DNA from: an uncultured Clostridium sp.
GTDB lineage: Bacteria > Bacillota > Clostridia > Peptostreptococcales > Peptostreptococcaceae
Length of the DNA stretch: 15,462 bases
Direction: 5' to 3'
Assembly (NCBI GenBank): GCA_900539645.1
Contig: UQCY01000033.1
Coordinates: 1 to 15,462, forward strand
The translations under genes were made by a program, and so were the position numbers. The notes below the pieces were generated by a model, which did not search any database, was not told where the DNA came from, and worked only from the letters and a program-made list of their open reading frames with translations. Positions 1 through 8,424 of this stretch are shown here, in pieces (within the stretch, counting starts at the first letter, position 1; each line of letters starts with the position of its first letter).

Positions 1-127
1 GTAGTGTATTTTCTTCACCAAAAATAGCCATATACGCCATTATAAATCCCATCATCGCTAAAAATCTAAATGTATTATGTTTAATTTTTCCTATAAATTT
101 ACTCTTTTCATTACTTTTTTTCTTCAA
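1..127 (-). CDS. Partial 5' end of an unidentified membrane-anchored protein (TTG start)
   Basis: The first 42 codons of a gene that runs off the left edge. The start is TTG at 127-125. A TGA lies immediately upstream in frame, and a GGGGG Shine-Dalgarno sits 8 bases before it, so no other in-frame start is possible. The peptide begins with a very basic stretch (MKKKSNEKSKFIGKIKH), followed by a hydrophobic run (residues about 20-36, FRFLAMMGFIMAYMAIF). This looks like an N-terminal membrane anchor or first transmembrane helix with a positive inside end. I do not recognise the family. The terminator at 293-325 separates it from the peptide transporter upstream. The 165-bp leader is extremely AT-rich and I could not pick a convincing promoter in it. 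Confidence 0.55.
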   Translation of the reverse strand, partial: MKKKSNEKSKFIGKIKHNTFRFLAMMGFIMAYMAIFGEENTL

Positions 128-292
128 TCAAATAACCCCCTTTTTTAACACAATGAATATAATAACATATAATTCTTAATTTTTCATTAAAAATATTTAT
201 ATATTTTATATTCTAATCTTCTGAAAAATCATATTCCAAAAGGGAGTTTTATTTTCATCATGACCAATATTTTATTTGCTATTTATGAGCAT

Positions 293-325
293 AAAAAAAC
301 TGCCACACAAATGTGTGACAGTTTT
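293..325 (-). terminator. Rho-independent terminator of the POT transporter gene
   Basis: On the minus strand the stem AAAACTGTCACACA pairs with TGTGTGGCAGTTTT (14 bp with one G-U pair). The loop is only 4-5 bases and a run of seven Ts follows. It lies 46 bases past the stop codon of the peptide transporter and so isolates that gene from the partial gene at the left edge. Confidence 0.9.
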
Positions 326-370
326 CATTATATAAACTTTAAATTTCTAATCTCAATTATAATTCGAAGA

Positions 371-1747
371 TTATTCTCCTGCTGTAAGCATTGCTTCAAG
401 TTTTTTATCGAATACAAGAAGTAATACAGCTGATACTATTAGTATAACTGGTATAGCTATGAATACCTGCATCATACCCATTGATTCCATTATAGTCTGA
501 ACGTATCCTGAAGCTTTTGAAGCGAAGAATGTTGCTAATGTCCAAACACCCATTAATACTGTTAAGTATTTAGCTGGAGCATGTTTAGAAACCATTGAGT
601 TTCCTAGTGGAGAGAAGCACATTTCACCTATAGTCTGGAATACTGTGAATCCCATTAACCATATAACTGAAGCTTTAGCTGTTTCTGGAGCACCAACTCC
701 TCTTGTAAATTCTGCACCTATCATAAATACGAATGCTACACCTAGGAATATAAATCCTAAAGAAACTTTCTGTATCATAGTTAAGTCACCCTGAGGTCTG
801 TTAGATAATTTTGTCCATATAGCAGCCATTACAGGTCCAAGTATTATACAAAGTAATCCATTTAGAGTAGTTTCTATCCATACTGGTGGTACTGCGAAGC
901 TACCAACGTTCATATTTACATATGTATTCATGTAAAGAAGAACTGAAGTAGATGCCTGATAGTAAGCAGTCCAGAATATTATTGTGAATGCAGATATTAT
1001 AATTATTGCTATAACTCTTTTCTTTTCTTCTGAAGTTAAAGGTCTGTTTGATTCTTCTTTAGAAACAACTTTTTCACCTTCTTCTGTATGATGAAGCATT
1101 TTCTGTGGTAATTTACCAGCATCACCTAATACTCTCCATCCTAATACAGCAACTATTGTAGCAACTATCATCATTACTCCTGATAAACCGAAACATTTCT
1201 GGAATCCCTGAACTAAGTTTCCGTTTACAGTTGTAGCAAATGTATTAGCACATAAGTATCCTAATATTAAAGATCCAAAGAATGAACCAACATTTACGAA
1301 TGAATATAATATAGAGAACGCAGAGTCTTTAAGATTATCATCATCATATAATTCCCCAACTAATGCGTTTAACTGTCCTTTAAATAGACCAGTACCTATA
1401 GAAACAACTGCGATTAATACATGTACGTGCATAACAGATGTTGCGAAGTATCCTATAAACCATCCTACTGCCATTATAAGAGCACCTATAACAACACAGT
1501 ATCTAGCTCCTAACCATCTGTCTGATATTACCCCACCTATAACTGGTGCTAGGTAAGTGAAAGCCATTAAGTTAGCCCCGATTATTGCTGCATCAGCAGG
1601 ATCTAACCCAAGACCACCTTCAGCAACAGCTGTAGCTAAGAATAATAATAATAGCGATTTTGATCCGTAGTATGCGAATCTTTCACAAGTGAACACTAGT
1701 CCACAAGCGTATAACCCTTTAGGGTGTTTTGCTGAACTATTTCCCAT
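371..1747 (-). CDS. POT/PTR-family (MFS) oligopeptide transporter
   Basis: A 458-residue inner-membrane carrier of the proton-dependent oligopeptide transporter family, expected to import di- and tripeptides. Visible family marks: CERFAYYG in TM1 (residues 21-28), GGVISDRWLG (71-80), GTGLFKG with the conserved TM4 lysine K123, the FSILYSFVNVGS signature (144-155), FWTAYYQ in TM7 (258-264), and GEMCFSPLG in TM10 with the conserved E375. Hydrophobicity is consistent with 12-14 helices, with a charged loop at about 205-245. The length is a little below the usual 480-500. The first glutamate of the ExxER proton-coupling motif is replaced by Phe19; only E22-R23 remain. The start is supported by AGGAGG at 1757-1762. 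The gene is monocistronic, with its own promoter at about 1846-1875 and terminator at 293-325. Substrate specificity cannot be read from the sequence. Confidence 0.92.
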   Translation of the reverse strand: MGNSSAKHPKGLYACGLVFTCERFAYYGSKSLLLLFLATAVAEGGLGLDPADAAIIGANLMAFTYLAPVIGGVISDRWLGARYCVVIGALIMAVGWFIGYFATSVMHVHVLIAVVSIGTGLFKGQLNALVGELYDDDNLKDSAFSILYSFVNVGSFFGSLILGYLCANTFATTVNGNLVQGFQKCFGLSGVMMIVATIVAVLGWRVLGDAGKLPQKMLHHTEEGEKVVSKEESNRPLTSEEKKRVIAIIIISAFTIIFWTAYYQASTSVLLYMNTYVNMNVGSFAVPPVWIETTLNGLLCIILGPVMAAIWTKLSNRPQGDLTMIQKVSLGFIFLGVAFVFMIGAEFTRGVGAPETAKASVIWLMGFTVFQTIGEMCFSPLGNSMVSKHAPAKYLTVLMGVWTLATFFASKASGYVQTIMESMGMMQVFIAIPVILIVSAVLLLVFDKKLEAMLTAGE

Positions 1748-1773
1748 TTTTGAAATCCTCCTATATTTTTTAT

Positions 1774-1790
1774 AAAAGCATTTTGCTTTT
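1774..1790 (-). promoter_or_regulatory. Small leader hairpin upstream of the POT gene Shine-Dalgarno
   Basis: AAAAGCA-TTT-TGCTTTT is a perfect 7-bp dyad with a 3-base loop, 11 bases upstream of the AGGAGG ribosome-binding site. It is AT-rich and weak. It might affect mRNA stability, or it may be accidental. Confidence 0.3.
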
Positions 1791-1796
1791 CGTATT

Positions 1797-1839
1797 AGTA
1801 GTGACTTTTTATGTAATTTAATTTTCTAAATTTCACTAC
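1797..1839. repeat. Inverted repeat AGTAGTGA...TCACTACT in the POT gene leader
   Basis: The two perfect 8-bp arms, 1797-1804 and 1832-1839, are separated by 27 AT-rich bases. They start at the predicted transcription start region just downstream of the -10 box. It could be an operator or a leader stem-loop. No known regulator motif is recognised. Confidence 0.4.
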
Positions 1840-1845
1840 TTTTTA

Positions 1846-1875
1846 ATTATATAACAATATCTATATATTAATCAA
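1846..1875 (-). promoter_or_regulatory. Predicted sigma-A promoter of the POT transporter
   Basis: On the minus strand, TTGATT (-35, 1870-1875) and TATAAT (-10, 1846-1851) are separated by 18 bases. The -10 is perfect and the -35 matches 4 of 6. The start codon lies about 100 bases downstream, leaving a long AT-rich leader. The rest of the gap to the atp terminator (1876-2017) shows nothing else that I can support. Confidence 0.5.
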
Positions 1876-2017
1876 GTTTTTTGTTATCTTTTTGTTACTT
1901 TTTTCTGACTTTTTTTAAAGTAATCAATATTAAAAAACTATGATATTTAGATTGATTTCCATTTTCTAAACTTACTTTTTGAAAAGTTTATGAACTTTTT
2001 ATGAAATTAAAGAAAAT

Positions 2018-2067
2018 AAAAACCGGTATTTAAAATTTATTATTAAATAAATCTTCAATACCGGTTT
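2018..2067 (-). terminator. Rho-independent terminator of the atp operon
   Basis: The arms AAACCGGTATT and AATACCGGTTT (11-bp perfect stem) flank a 26-base AT-rich loop that can itself partly pair. A T-rich tract follows on the minus strand (TTTTTATTTTC). It starts 9 bases after the atpC stop codon, so the operon ends at atpC and no exon-like remnant of a longer atpC fits between. Confidence 0.88.
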
Positions 2068-2075
2068 ATTTTATT

Positions 2076-2339
2076 CTACTCTACATTTTTAGCCATTTTC
2101 GTAAGAATTACCACATTTTCATATTCAGAACTTATAAATCCACCTGTTGAATATACTAATTCAGTATTCTTATCTAATTTTATTTTTATGTTTCCTTCAA
2201 TTATCTCAGCTGAAAATGGACGTCTATTTCTTAAAATCTGTCTTTCTCCTCCAGTTGTTTTTACTATAACAGAATCTACATCTCCATCATAGAAAGTTTT
2301 ATTTGGAGTAATTATTTTTAAATGTAATGAATTTTCCAT
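2076..2339 (-). CDS. atpC: F1Fo ATP synthase epsilon subunit, short form without C-terminal helical domain
   Basis: Epsilon joins the gamma stalk to the c ring and normally carries an inhibitory C-terminal helical hairpin. I place the start at ATG 2339, which has AGGTGG five bases upstream; a GTG at 2357 would add six residues but lacks its own ribosome-binding site. The product is 87 residues, whereas typical epsilon subunits are about 130-140. The N-terminal beta-sandwich is recognisable (LHLKIITPNKTFYDGDVDSV, the ILRN and PFSAEI segments, VYSTGGFIS, VVILT), and the protein stops right after it. Two near-invariant positions of the GILxxHxP motif are altered: Gln34 for Gly and Arg39 for His. 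The terminator follows at once, so the short form is not explained by a nearby frameshift. It is the last gene of the operon, 31 bases after atpD. Identity is sure; inhibitory activity is doubtful. Confidence 0.9.
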   Translation of the reverse strand: MENSLHLKIITPNKTFYDGDVDSVIVKTTGGERQILRNRRPFSAEIIEGNIKIKLDKNTELVYSTGGFISSEYENVVILTKMAKNVE

Positions 2340-2370
2340 TATTCCACCTGCCTTCACCGACTAGATTTTA

Positions 2371-3780
<1,410 letters not shown>

Positions 3781-4674
3781 TTATTTAAGAGCCTCTGCTC
3801 CACCGGCTATTTCTGTTATTTCCCGTGTTATAGATGACTGTCTTGCTCTATTGTATTCTGCTTCTAATTTATTTAACATTTCATCCGCACTATCTGTTGC
3901 AGACTGCATAGCATTTCTTCTAGAAGCCTGCTCGGAAGCAAAAGATTCTCTTATTCCATTGTACACCTGAGATGCTGTATATTCTGAAATTAATCTTTTG
4001 AAAATAACTTCCGCAGAAGGAAGATACTGTCTTCTTGGCTCTACCTTCTTAGGATTTTTTCTTTTTTCTCTTTCATCTAATTTTTTCTCATCCTGTTTAA
4101 GCATTTCAAGTTCTACTGGGAATAGTCTTTTTTCTCTTACTGTCTGTATAAGAGCTGATCTAAATTTTGTATATATAAAATATATCTCGTCAATTTCTTT
4201 ATCTTCGTATAATTGTATAAGATTTTGAGTTATCTCATGCATCTCATCAAATGCACAGTGTTCTGCGCTTTCTATTTTAAAAGGTATTTCAAATCCTTTT
4301 TTAGTAAAGTACTCGCAAGCCTTTTTACCAACTGGAACAACCATATCCTTTTTTGGATTCCGCAGTTCCATTACAGATTTGAAGATATTTACATTGTATC
4401 CACCAGCAAGACCTCTATCTCCTGCAACAGCTATAAAACATCTTCTTTTAACTTCTCTTTTTTCGACAAATTCTTTACAAGATGATTTTACATCTGCACC
4501 AGTTCTAATCATCATATCGTATAATTCATACGCATATGGTTTTGATCTTTCTGCTTTTTCTCTAGCTTTCATCAATTTAGAAGAAGAAACAAGGTTCATC
4601 GCACTAGTTATCTGTCTAGTACTTTCTATACTTGCCTTTCTTCTTTTTATCTCTTTAGTTCCGACTCCTGCCAT
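3781..4674 (-). CDS. atpG: F1Fo ATP synthase gamma subunit
   Basis: The central rotor stalk of F1, 297 residues. The N-terminal helix (TKEIKRRKASIESTRQITSAMNLVSSSKL) and the C-terminal helix (RNAMQSATDSADEMLNKLEAEYNRARQSSITREITEIAGGAEAL) form the coiled coil that turns inside the alpha3-beta3 ring. AGDRGLAGGYN (84-94) is the conserved globular-domain motif. Residues about 193-216 are a highly charged, Lys/Glu/Arg-rich segment that looks longer than in many relatives and accounts for a length slightly above the usual 285-290. The ATG directly follows the atpA TAA with no gap, and the ribosome-binding site GAGGTG lies inside the end of atpA, so the two are likely translationally coupled. Confidence 0.97.
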   Translation of the reverse strand: MAGVGTKEIKRRKASIESTRQITSAMNLVSSSKLMKAREKAERSKPYAYELYDMMIRTGADVKSSCKEFVEKREVKRRCFIAVAGDRGLAGGYNVNIFKSVMELRNPKKDMVVPVGKKACEYFTKKGFEIPFKIESAEHCAFDEMHEITQNLIQLYEDKEIDEIYFIYTKFRSALIQTVREKRLFPVELEMLKQDEKKLDEREKRKNPKKVEPRRQYLPSAEVIFKRLISEYTASQVYNGIRESFASEQASRRNAMQSATDSADEMLNKLEAEYNRARQSSITREITEIAGGAEALK

Positions 4675-6168
4675 TTATCTCACCTCTTTTTTAAAGTTTT
4701 CTACTAATTCAGTGAGTTCTTTTCCGTAGTCTTCTCCATTAAGAATTTTTTCGTATATACTTGGTTTATTTTTTCTTATATAGAAACATAATTCTTTTTC
4801 AAAATTATGTATTTCGTTTATCTCTACGTCGTCAAATAATCCATTAAGTACAGAGTAAACTGTCACTACCTGTTCTTCAACTGGTAATGGGTTGTGTTCA
4901 TCCTGTTTTAGTATTTCTACTATTCTTTCACCCTGTTCTAGTCTAGCCTTAGTATCTGCATCTAAGTCTGAACCGAACTGAGAGAACGCAGCTAACTCTC
5001 TATACTGAGAATAAGCTAGTTTTAATTCTGATGCTAATTTCTTCATAGATTTTATCTGGGCTGCCCCACCAACTCTCGAAACTGATATACCAGGGTCAAC
5101 TGCTGGTCTTATTCCTGAGTGGAATAATTCAGGCTGAAGATATATCTGTCCATCTGTTATAGATATTACGTTTGTTGGTATGTATGAAGAAACGTCACCT
5201 TCCTGAGTTTCTATGACTGGTATCGCAGTCATTGATCCTCCACCAAGTTCATCTGAAAGTTTTGCAGATCTTTCAAGAAGTCTTGAATGAAGATAGAATA
5301 CATCCCCTGGATAAGCTTCACGTCCTGGTGGTCTTCTTAATAATAAAGACATTTCTCTGTAAGCAACCGCGTGTTTACTTAAATCATCGTATATTATTAA
5401 GACATCTTTTCCCTGATACATGAATTCTTCACCCATTGCAGTACCTGCATATGGTGCTAAGTACTGAAGTGGAGCTGATTCTGACGCTGTAGCAGATACT
5501 ACTATTGTATAGTCCATTGCCCCGTAATCTCTTAGTGAGCTAACTAACTGCGCAACAGTAGATTTTTTCTGTCCTATAGCAACATATATACAGATTATAT
5601 CTTTACCTTTCTGGTTAAGTATTGTATCAGTAAGTATAGATGTTTTACCTGTCTGTTTATCACCTATTACAAGCTCCCTCTGTCCTTTACCTATTGGAAC
5701 CATTGCATCTATTGCCTTTATACCAGTCTGAAGAGGCTGATATACAGATCTTCTATCCATTATTCCTGGAGCTTCTGCCTCTATAGGTCTTGTTTTATCA
5801 GTTTTTATACTTCCTCTTCCATCTATTGGGTTACCTAGAGGATCCACAACTCTACCTATTAGAGCATCTCCTACTGGAACTTCAACTATTTTTCCAGTTC
5901 TTTTAACTATGTCATCTTCTTTTATTCCCTCTTCATCTCCAAGAAGAACTGCCCCGACAGTTTCTTTCTCTAGATTTAGAGCCATCCCATATACTTCACC
6001 TGGGAATTCAAGAAGTTCGCCAGCCATTACATCATCAAGTCCGTAAATACTCGCTATATTGTCACCTACGTTGAATATTTTTCCTGTATCAGATAGCTCG
6101 ACTCTGTTATCGTAGTCTTTTATCTGCCGTCTGATTATCGAACTTATTTCTTCAGGATTTAAACCCAT
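4675..6168 (-). CDS. atpA: F1Fo ATP synthase subunit alpha
   Basis: A 497-residue non-catalytic nucleotide-binding subunit of F1. It shows the P-loop GDKQTGKT (169-176; most species have Arg where this has Lys171), the arginine finger R365 in [10 protein letters not shown] that completes the catalytic site on beta, and the usual C-terminal helical domain. Length and start are normal. GGCGGTGAG precedes the ATG, 18 bases after atpH, and the gene abuts atpG. No unusual feature was found. Confidence 0.98.
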   Translation of the reverse strand: MGLNPEEISSIIRRQIKDYDNRVELSDTGKIFNVGDNIASIYGLDDVMAGELLEFPGEVYGMALNLEKETVGAVLLGDEEGIKEDDIVKRTGKIVEVPVGDALIGRVVDPLGNPIDGRGSIKTDKTRPIEAEAPGIMDRRSVYQPLQTGIKAIDAMVPIGKGQRELVIGDKQTGKTSILTDTILNQKGKDIICIYVAIGQKKSTVAQLVSSLRDYGAMDYTIVVSATASESAPLQYLAPYAGTAMGEEFMYQGKDVLIIYDDLSKHAVAYREMSLLLRRPPGREAYPGDVFYLHSRLLERSAKLSDELGGGSMTAIPVIETQEGDVSSYIPTNVISITDGQIYLQPELFHSGIRPAVDPGISVSRVGGAAQIKSMKKLASELKLAYSQYRELAAFSQFGSDLDADTKARLEQGERIVEILKQDEHNPLPVEEQVVTVYSVLNGLFDDVEINEIHNFEKELCFYIRKNKPSIYEKILNGEDYGKELTELVENFKKEVR

Positions 6169-6186
6169 ATTCTCACCGCCGTTTCT

Positions 6187-6726
6187 TTATATCATTTTAG
6201 ACAGTTCTTTTTTAAGTCCGTTTATTCTACTTCTTACAGTACCGTCTATTTCTTTATTTTCAATCTTTATAAAGACTCCTCCCATTAAGGACTTGTCTAT
6301 TTTATTTTCTAATTTTACAACTCTACTAAATTTCTTAGACATCTTAGTTTCTAGCTCTTTTATCTCTTTATCAGATAATGGAACTACACTGTAGACTGTA
6401 CCTTTTTCTAGAGTTTTCTTGTCATTTACTAATTTAACAAATCTGTGGTATACATCATCTATATATCTAATTTTTTTTCTATCTATTAGAACCTTTAAGA
6501 AATTTATAAGGTATATATCAGTTGTATCAGAAAAGATTTTTTCGAGAATAGCCTTTTTATCGTCGGCTAATATAAAAGGTGTTTTTAATACATCCGAAAG
6601 ATCCTTATTTTCTTTGATAGTTTTTACAACTTCAGAAAACTGAGCTAAAACCTCGTCTGTAGTTTCAGTTTCTTCAGCTACGTCAAACATAGCTTTTGCA
6701 TATACTGGAGCTGATTCATCTATCAT
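6187..6726 (-). CDS. atpH: F1Fo ATP synthase delta subunit
   Basis: A 179-residue peripheral-stalk subunit (OSCP family) that links the top of F1 to the b dimer. The N-terminal helical domain (SAPVYAKAMFDVAEE, residues 5-19) and the C-terminal segment with SLMGGVFIKIENKEIDGTVRSRI (about 145-167) match the family. Its ATG overlaps the atpF stop in an ATGA arrangement (6723-6726), with AGGAG inside the end of atpF, indicating coupled translation. The length is standard. Confidence 0.96.
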   Translation of the reverse strand: MIDESAPVYAKAMFDVAEETETTDEVLAQFSEVVKTIKENKDLSDVLKTPFILADDKKAILEKIFSDTTDIYLINFLKVLIDRKKIRYIDDVYHRFVKLVNDKKTLEKGTVYSVVPLSDKEIKELETKMSKKFSRVVKLENKIDKSLMGGVFIKIENKEIDGTVRSRINGLKKELSKMI

Positions 6727-7223
6727 ACTACGTCTCCTGTTCTATCTATAAATTCGTCTATCAGTTCTTTATGTTTATCCTTATCTATTTCTTTTTCTAT
6801 TACTTTAGATGCTGCAAGGATAACAAGATCTGACATCTCGTCCTTCATATCGTTCATAGCCCGGATTCTTTCTTCCTCTATTTCTCGTTTTGCTCTTTCC
6901 TTCATTATTTCAGCATCTCGCTTAGCGTCATCTTTAATCATATATGATTTTTCTTTTGCCGCTTCTACTGCTGAATTTATTATATTTCTTCCTTCTTCTT
7001 CTGCTTTTCCAACTTTTTCTTCGTATTCTTTCTTGAAGGCTTCACCTTCTTCTCTTATCTTCTTACCTTCCTGTATATCCATTGCTATATCTTCTTCTCT
7101 AGCTTTTATAACAGCCATAACTGGTTTAAATAAGAGATGTTTAAGTATTAGAAAGATTACAACCGCATTGGCTAGCTGGAAAAAGTATTCGTATGTTAGT
7201 GTTACTAACGGTTTTAATTCCAT
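6723..7223 (-). CDS. atpF: F1Fo ATP synthase subunit b
   Basis: The 166-residue stator stalk subunit. One N-terminal membrane helix (about residues 12-33, FFQLANAVVIFLILKHLLFKP) is followed by a long, highly charged coiled coil rich in Lys and Glu that reaches delta at the top of F1. A strong AAAGGAGGG ribosome-binding site lies 8 bases before the ATG. The 54-base gap after atpE holds only a small CTGTG/CACAG dyad (7240-7257). There is one b gene, as in most non-photosynthetic bacteria, so the stalk should be a homodimer. Confidence 0.96.
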   Translation of the reverse strand: MELKPLVTLTYEYFFQLANAVVIFLILKHLLFKPVMAVIKAREEDIAMDIQEGKKIREEGEAFKKEYEEKVGKAEEEGRNIINSAVEAAKEKSYMIKDDAKRDAEIMKERAKREIEEERIRAMNDMKDEMSDLVILAASKVIEKEIDKDKHKELIDEFIDRTGDVV

Positions 7224-7277
7224 ACTCTATCCCTCCTTTCTGTGAATATCATCACAGTATAACACGTTATTTCCGTC

Positions 7278-7529
7278 CTATATCCAAGGATTAACGAATA
7301 TAAGAATTATCGCTATTATAAGTCCGTATATTGCTGTTGATTCTGCTATGGCAGCCCCAACTATGAATGAAGACATTATTTCACTCTTTGCTTCTGGCTG
7401 GTTACCAACTGCTTCTGCTAGTTTACCTGCTGCGTAACCCTGTCCTAAACCTGCTCCTATACCTGTAAATACTGCTATACCTGCTCCTATTGCTGATCCT
7501 GCAACTGCTATTGCTGTAGCCATATCCAT
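7278..7529 (-). CDS. atpE: F1Fo ATP synthase subunit c with Na+-type ligand set
   Basis: An 83-residue, two-helix proteolipid forming the rotor ring in the membrane. Helix 1 has the glycine-rich GIGAGLGQGYAAGK (23-36), the polar loop is NQP (43-45), and helix 2 carries AESTAIY (62-68) with the ion-binding Glu63. Gln30, Glu63, Ser64, Thr65 and Tyr68 correspond to the Na+ ligands and supporting residues defined in the Ilyobacter tartaricus c ring; that ring's Val63, which binds through its main chain, is Ile61 here. Proton-type rings usually lack the Gln and Ser-Thr pair, so Na+ coupling is the best inference. The ribosome-binding site GAGGAGG is very strong and is preceded by an AU-rich leader, fitting the need for about ten copies per complex. 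Confidence 0.97.
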   Translation of the reverse strand: MDMATAIAVAGSAIGAGIAVFTGIGAGLGQGYAAGKLAEAVGNQPEAKSEIMSSFIVGAAIAESTAIYGLIIAIILIFVNPWI

Positions 7530-7544
7530 AATAATTTCCTCCTC

Positions 7545-7557
7545 TGGCCTTTTGCCA
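7545..7557 (-). promoter_or_regulatory. Mini hairpin next to the atpE ribosome-binding site
   Basis: TGGC-AAAAG-GCCA on the minus strand abuts the GAGGAGG of atpE. It is a 4-bp stem that could keep the site exposed or be accidental. Between it and atpB lie some 60 bases of almost pure A/T, resembling the U-rich translation enhancer known upstream of E. coli atpE. Confidence 0.3.
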
Positions 7558-7621
7558 TTTAATATTTTTTAATTTAATTTATTTTAATTTTTACTATATT
7601 TTTACTTTACACACTCTACTT

Positions 7622-7650
7622 TATAAACTTAGCATCTTTTCTAAGTTATA
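7622..7650 (-). promoter_or_regulatory. Intercistronic stem-loop between atpB and atpE
   Basis: The arms TATAACTTAG and CTAAGTTTATA pair with a single bulged base around the loop AAAAGATG, 5 bases after the atpB stop. No T-run follows, so it is not a canonical terminator. The 126-base atpB-atpE gap is by far the largest in the operon. A hairpin here may mark RNA processing or protect the atpB 3' end. Confidence 0.5.
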
Positions 7651-7655
7651 AAGTT

Positions 7656-8420
7656 CTAAGCATTTTTTAATTTTTTCTTTTCTAACTTTCTAGCTTCTCT
7701 TTTCTTTAATAGACTAATGTCTACTGAATTACTTATAAATACCATTGTAAGCATTATAAATATAAATGCCTGTATAGAACCTGCAAATATATCAAAGTAT
7801 AAATGAAGTGGTACCGGCACTAAAAACTGTGCAAACGGAATACTAACTCCTGGTATTAATTCAGATACAAAAGCCATAAGTCTGTAGAATAACATCATTA
7901 TAAGCGTACCACCCATTATATTACCAAATGGACGGAAACTTAATGAAATAGGTCTAGCTATTTCTCCAACTAAGTTTATTGGTAATAGTACCGGTGTCGG
8001 TTCAATCATGTCTTTGAACACTGCGCCACCATTAAATCTAATAGATACTGAATATATAAGTATTACTGTTATTGTAGATAATGCTAATGTAGTATCTAAA
8101 TCGACTGTAGGCGACCTCAGACCGATTAACGGAACTAGGTTCGAACATAAGAAGAATAAGAATAAACTCCCTATATAAGGAACTATATTTGGTATTCTTT
8201 CTACCAATTCTTTCCCCATTGTTGTCTCGACTAAGTTATAAAGTTTGAGAACAGCATATTCGAGGAATACCTGAACTTTACTCTCTGGTACCTTCTTTAA
8301 ATTTCTTGTTAGAAGATACGATGCTATAGCAAGACCTGCTATTATAATCCAACTTACTATAACTGTTTCGCTGAGCCTAAATCCATTAATATTTACCAAC
8401 CATCTCGCCTGTGTATTCAT
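7656..8420 (-). CDS. atpB: F1Fo ATP synthase subunit a (ion channel)
   Basis: A 254-residue polytopic membrane subunit providing the ion half-channels beside the c ring. About five helices are visible. The essential arginine (R210 of E. coli) is R163 in SLSFRPFGN (159-167), and the C-terminal helix carries the IQAFIFIMLTMVFI signature (216-229). The residue after the arginine is Pro164 where nearly all relatives I know have Leu; the codons read CGT CCA, so a single T-to-C change would account for it. The tail is unusually lysine-rich (KKREARKLEKKKLKNA). AAAGGAGG inside the last codons of atpI supports the start. Confidence 0.95.
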   Translation of the reverse strand: MNTQARWLVNINGFRLSETVIVSWIIIAGLAIASYLLTRNLKKVPESKVQVFLEYAVLKLYNLVETTMGKELVERIPNIVPYIGSLFLFFLCSNLVPLIGLRSPTVDLDTTLALSTITVILIYSVSIRFNGGAVFKDMIEPTPVLLPINLVGEIARPISLSFRPFGNIMGGTLIMMLFYRLMAFVSELIPGVSIPFAQFLVPVPLHLYFDIFAGSIQAFIFIMLTMVFISNSVDISLLKKREARKLEKKKLKNA

Positions 8421-8424
8421 CTAG

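Noticed and set aside
7190..7210. Perfect small palindrome GTTAGTGTTACTAAC near the atpF start
   Set aside because: It is inside the coding sequence for the conserved N-terminus of subunit b and is short. No regulatory position is implied.
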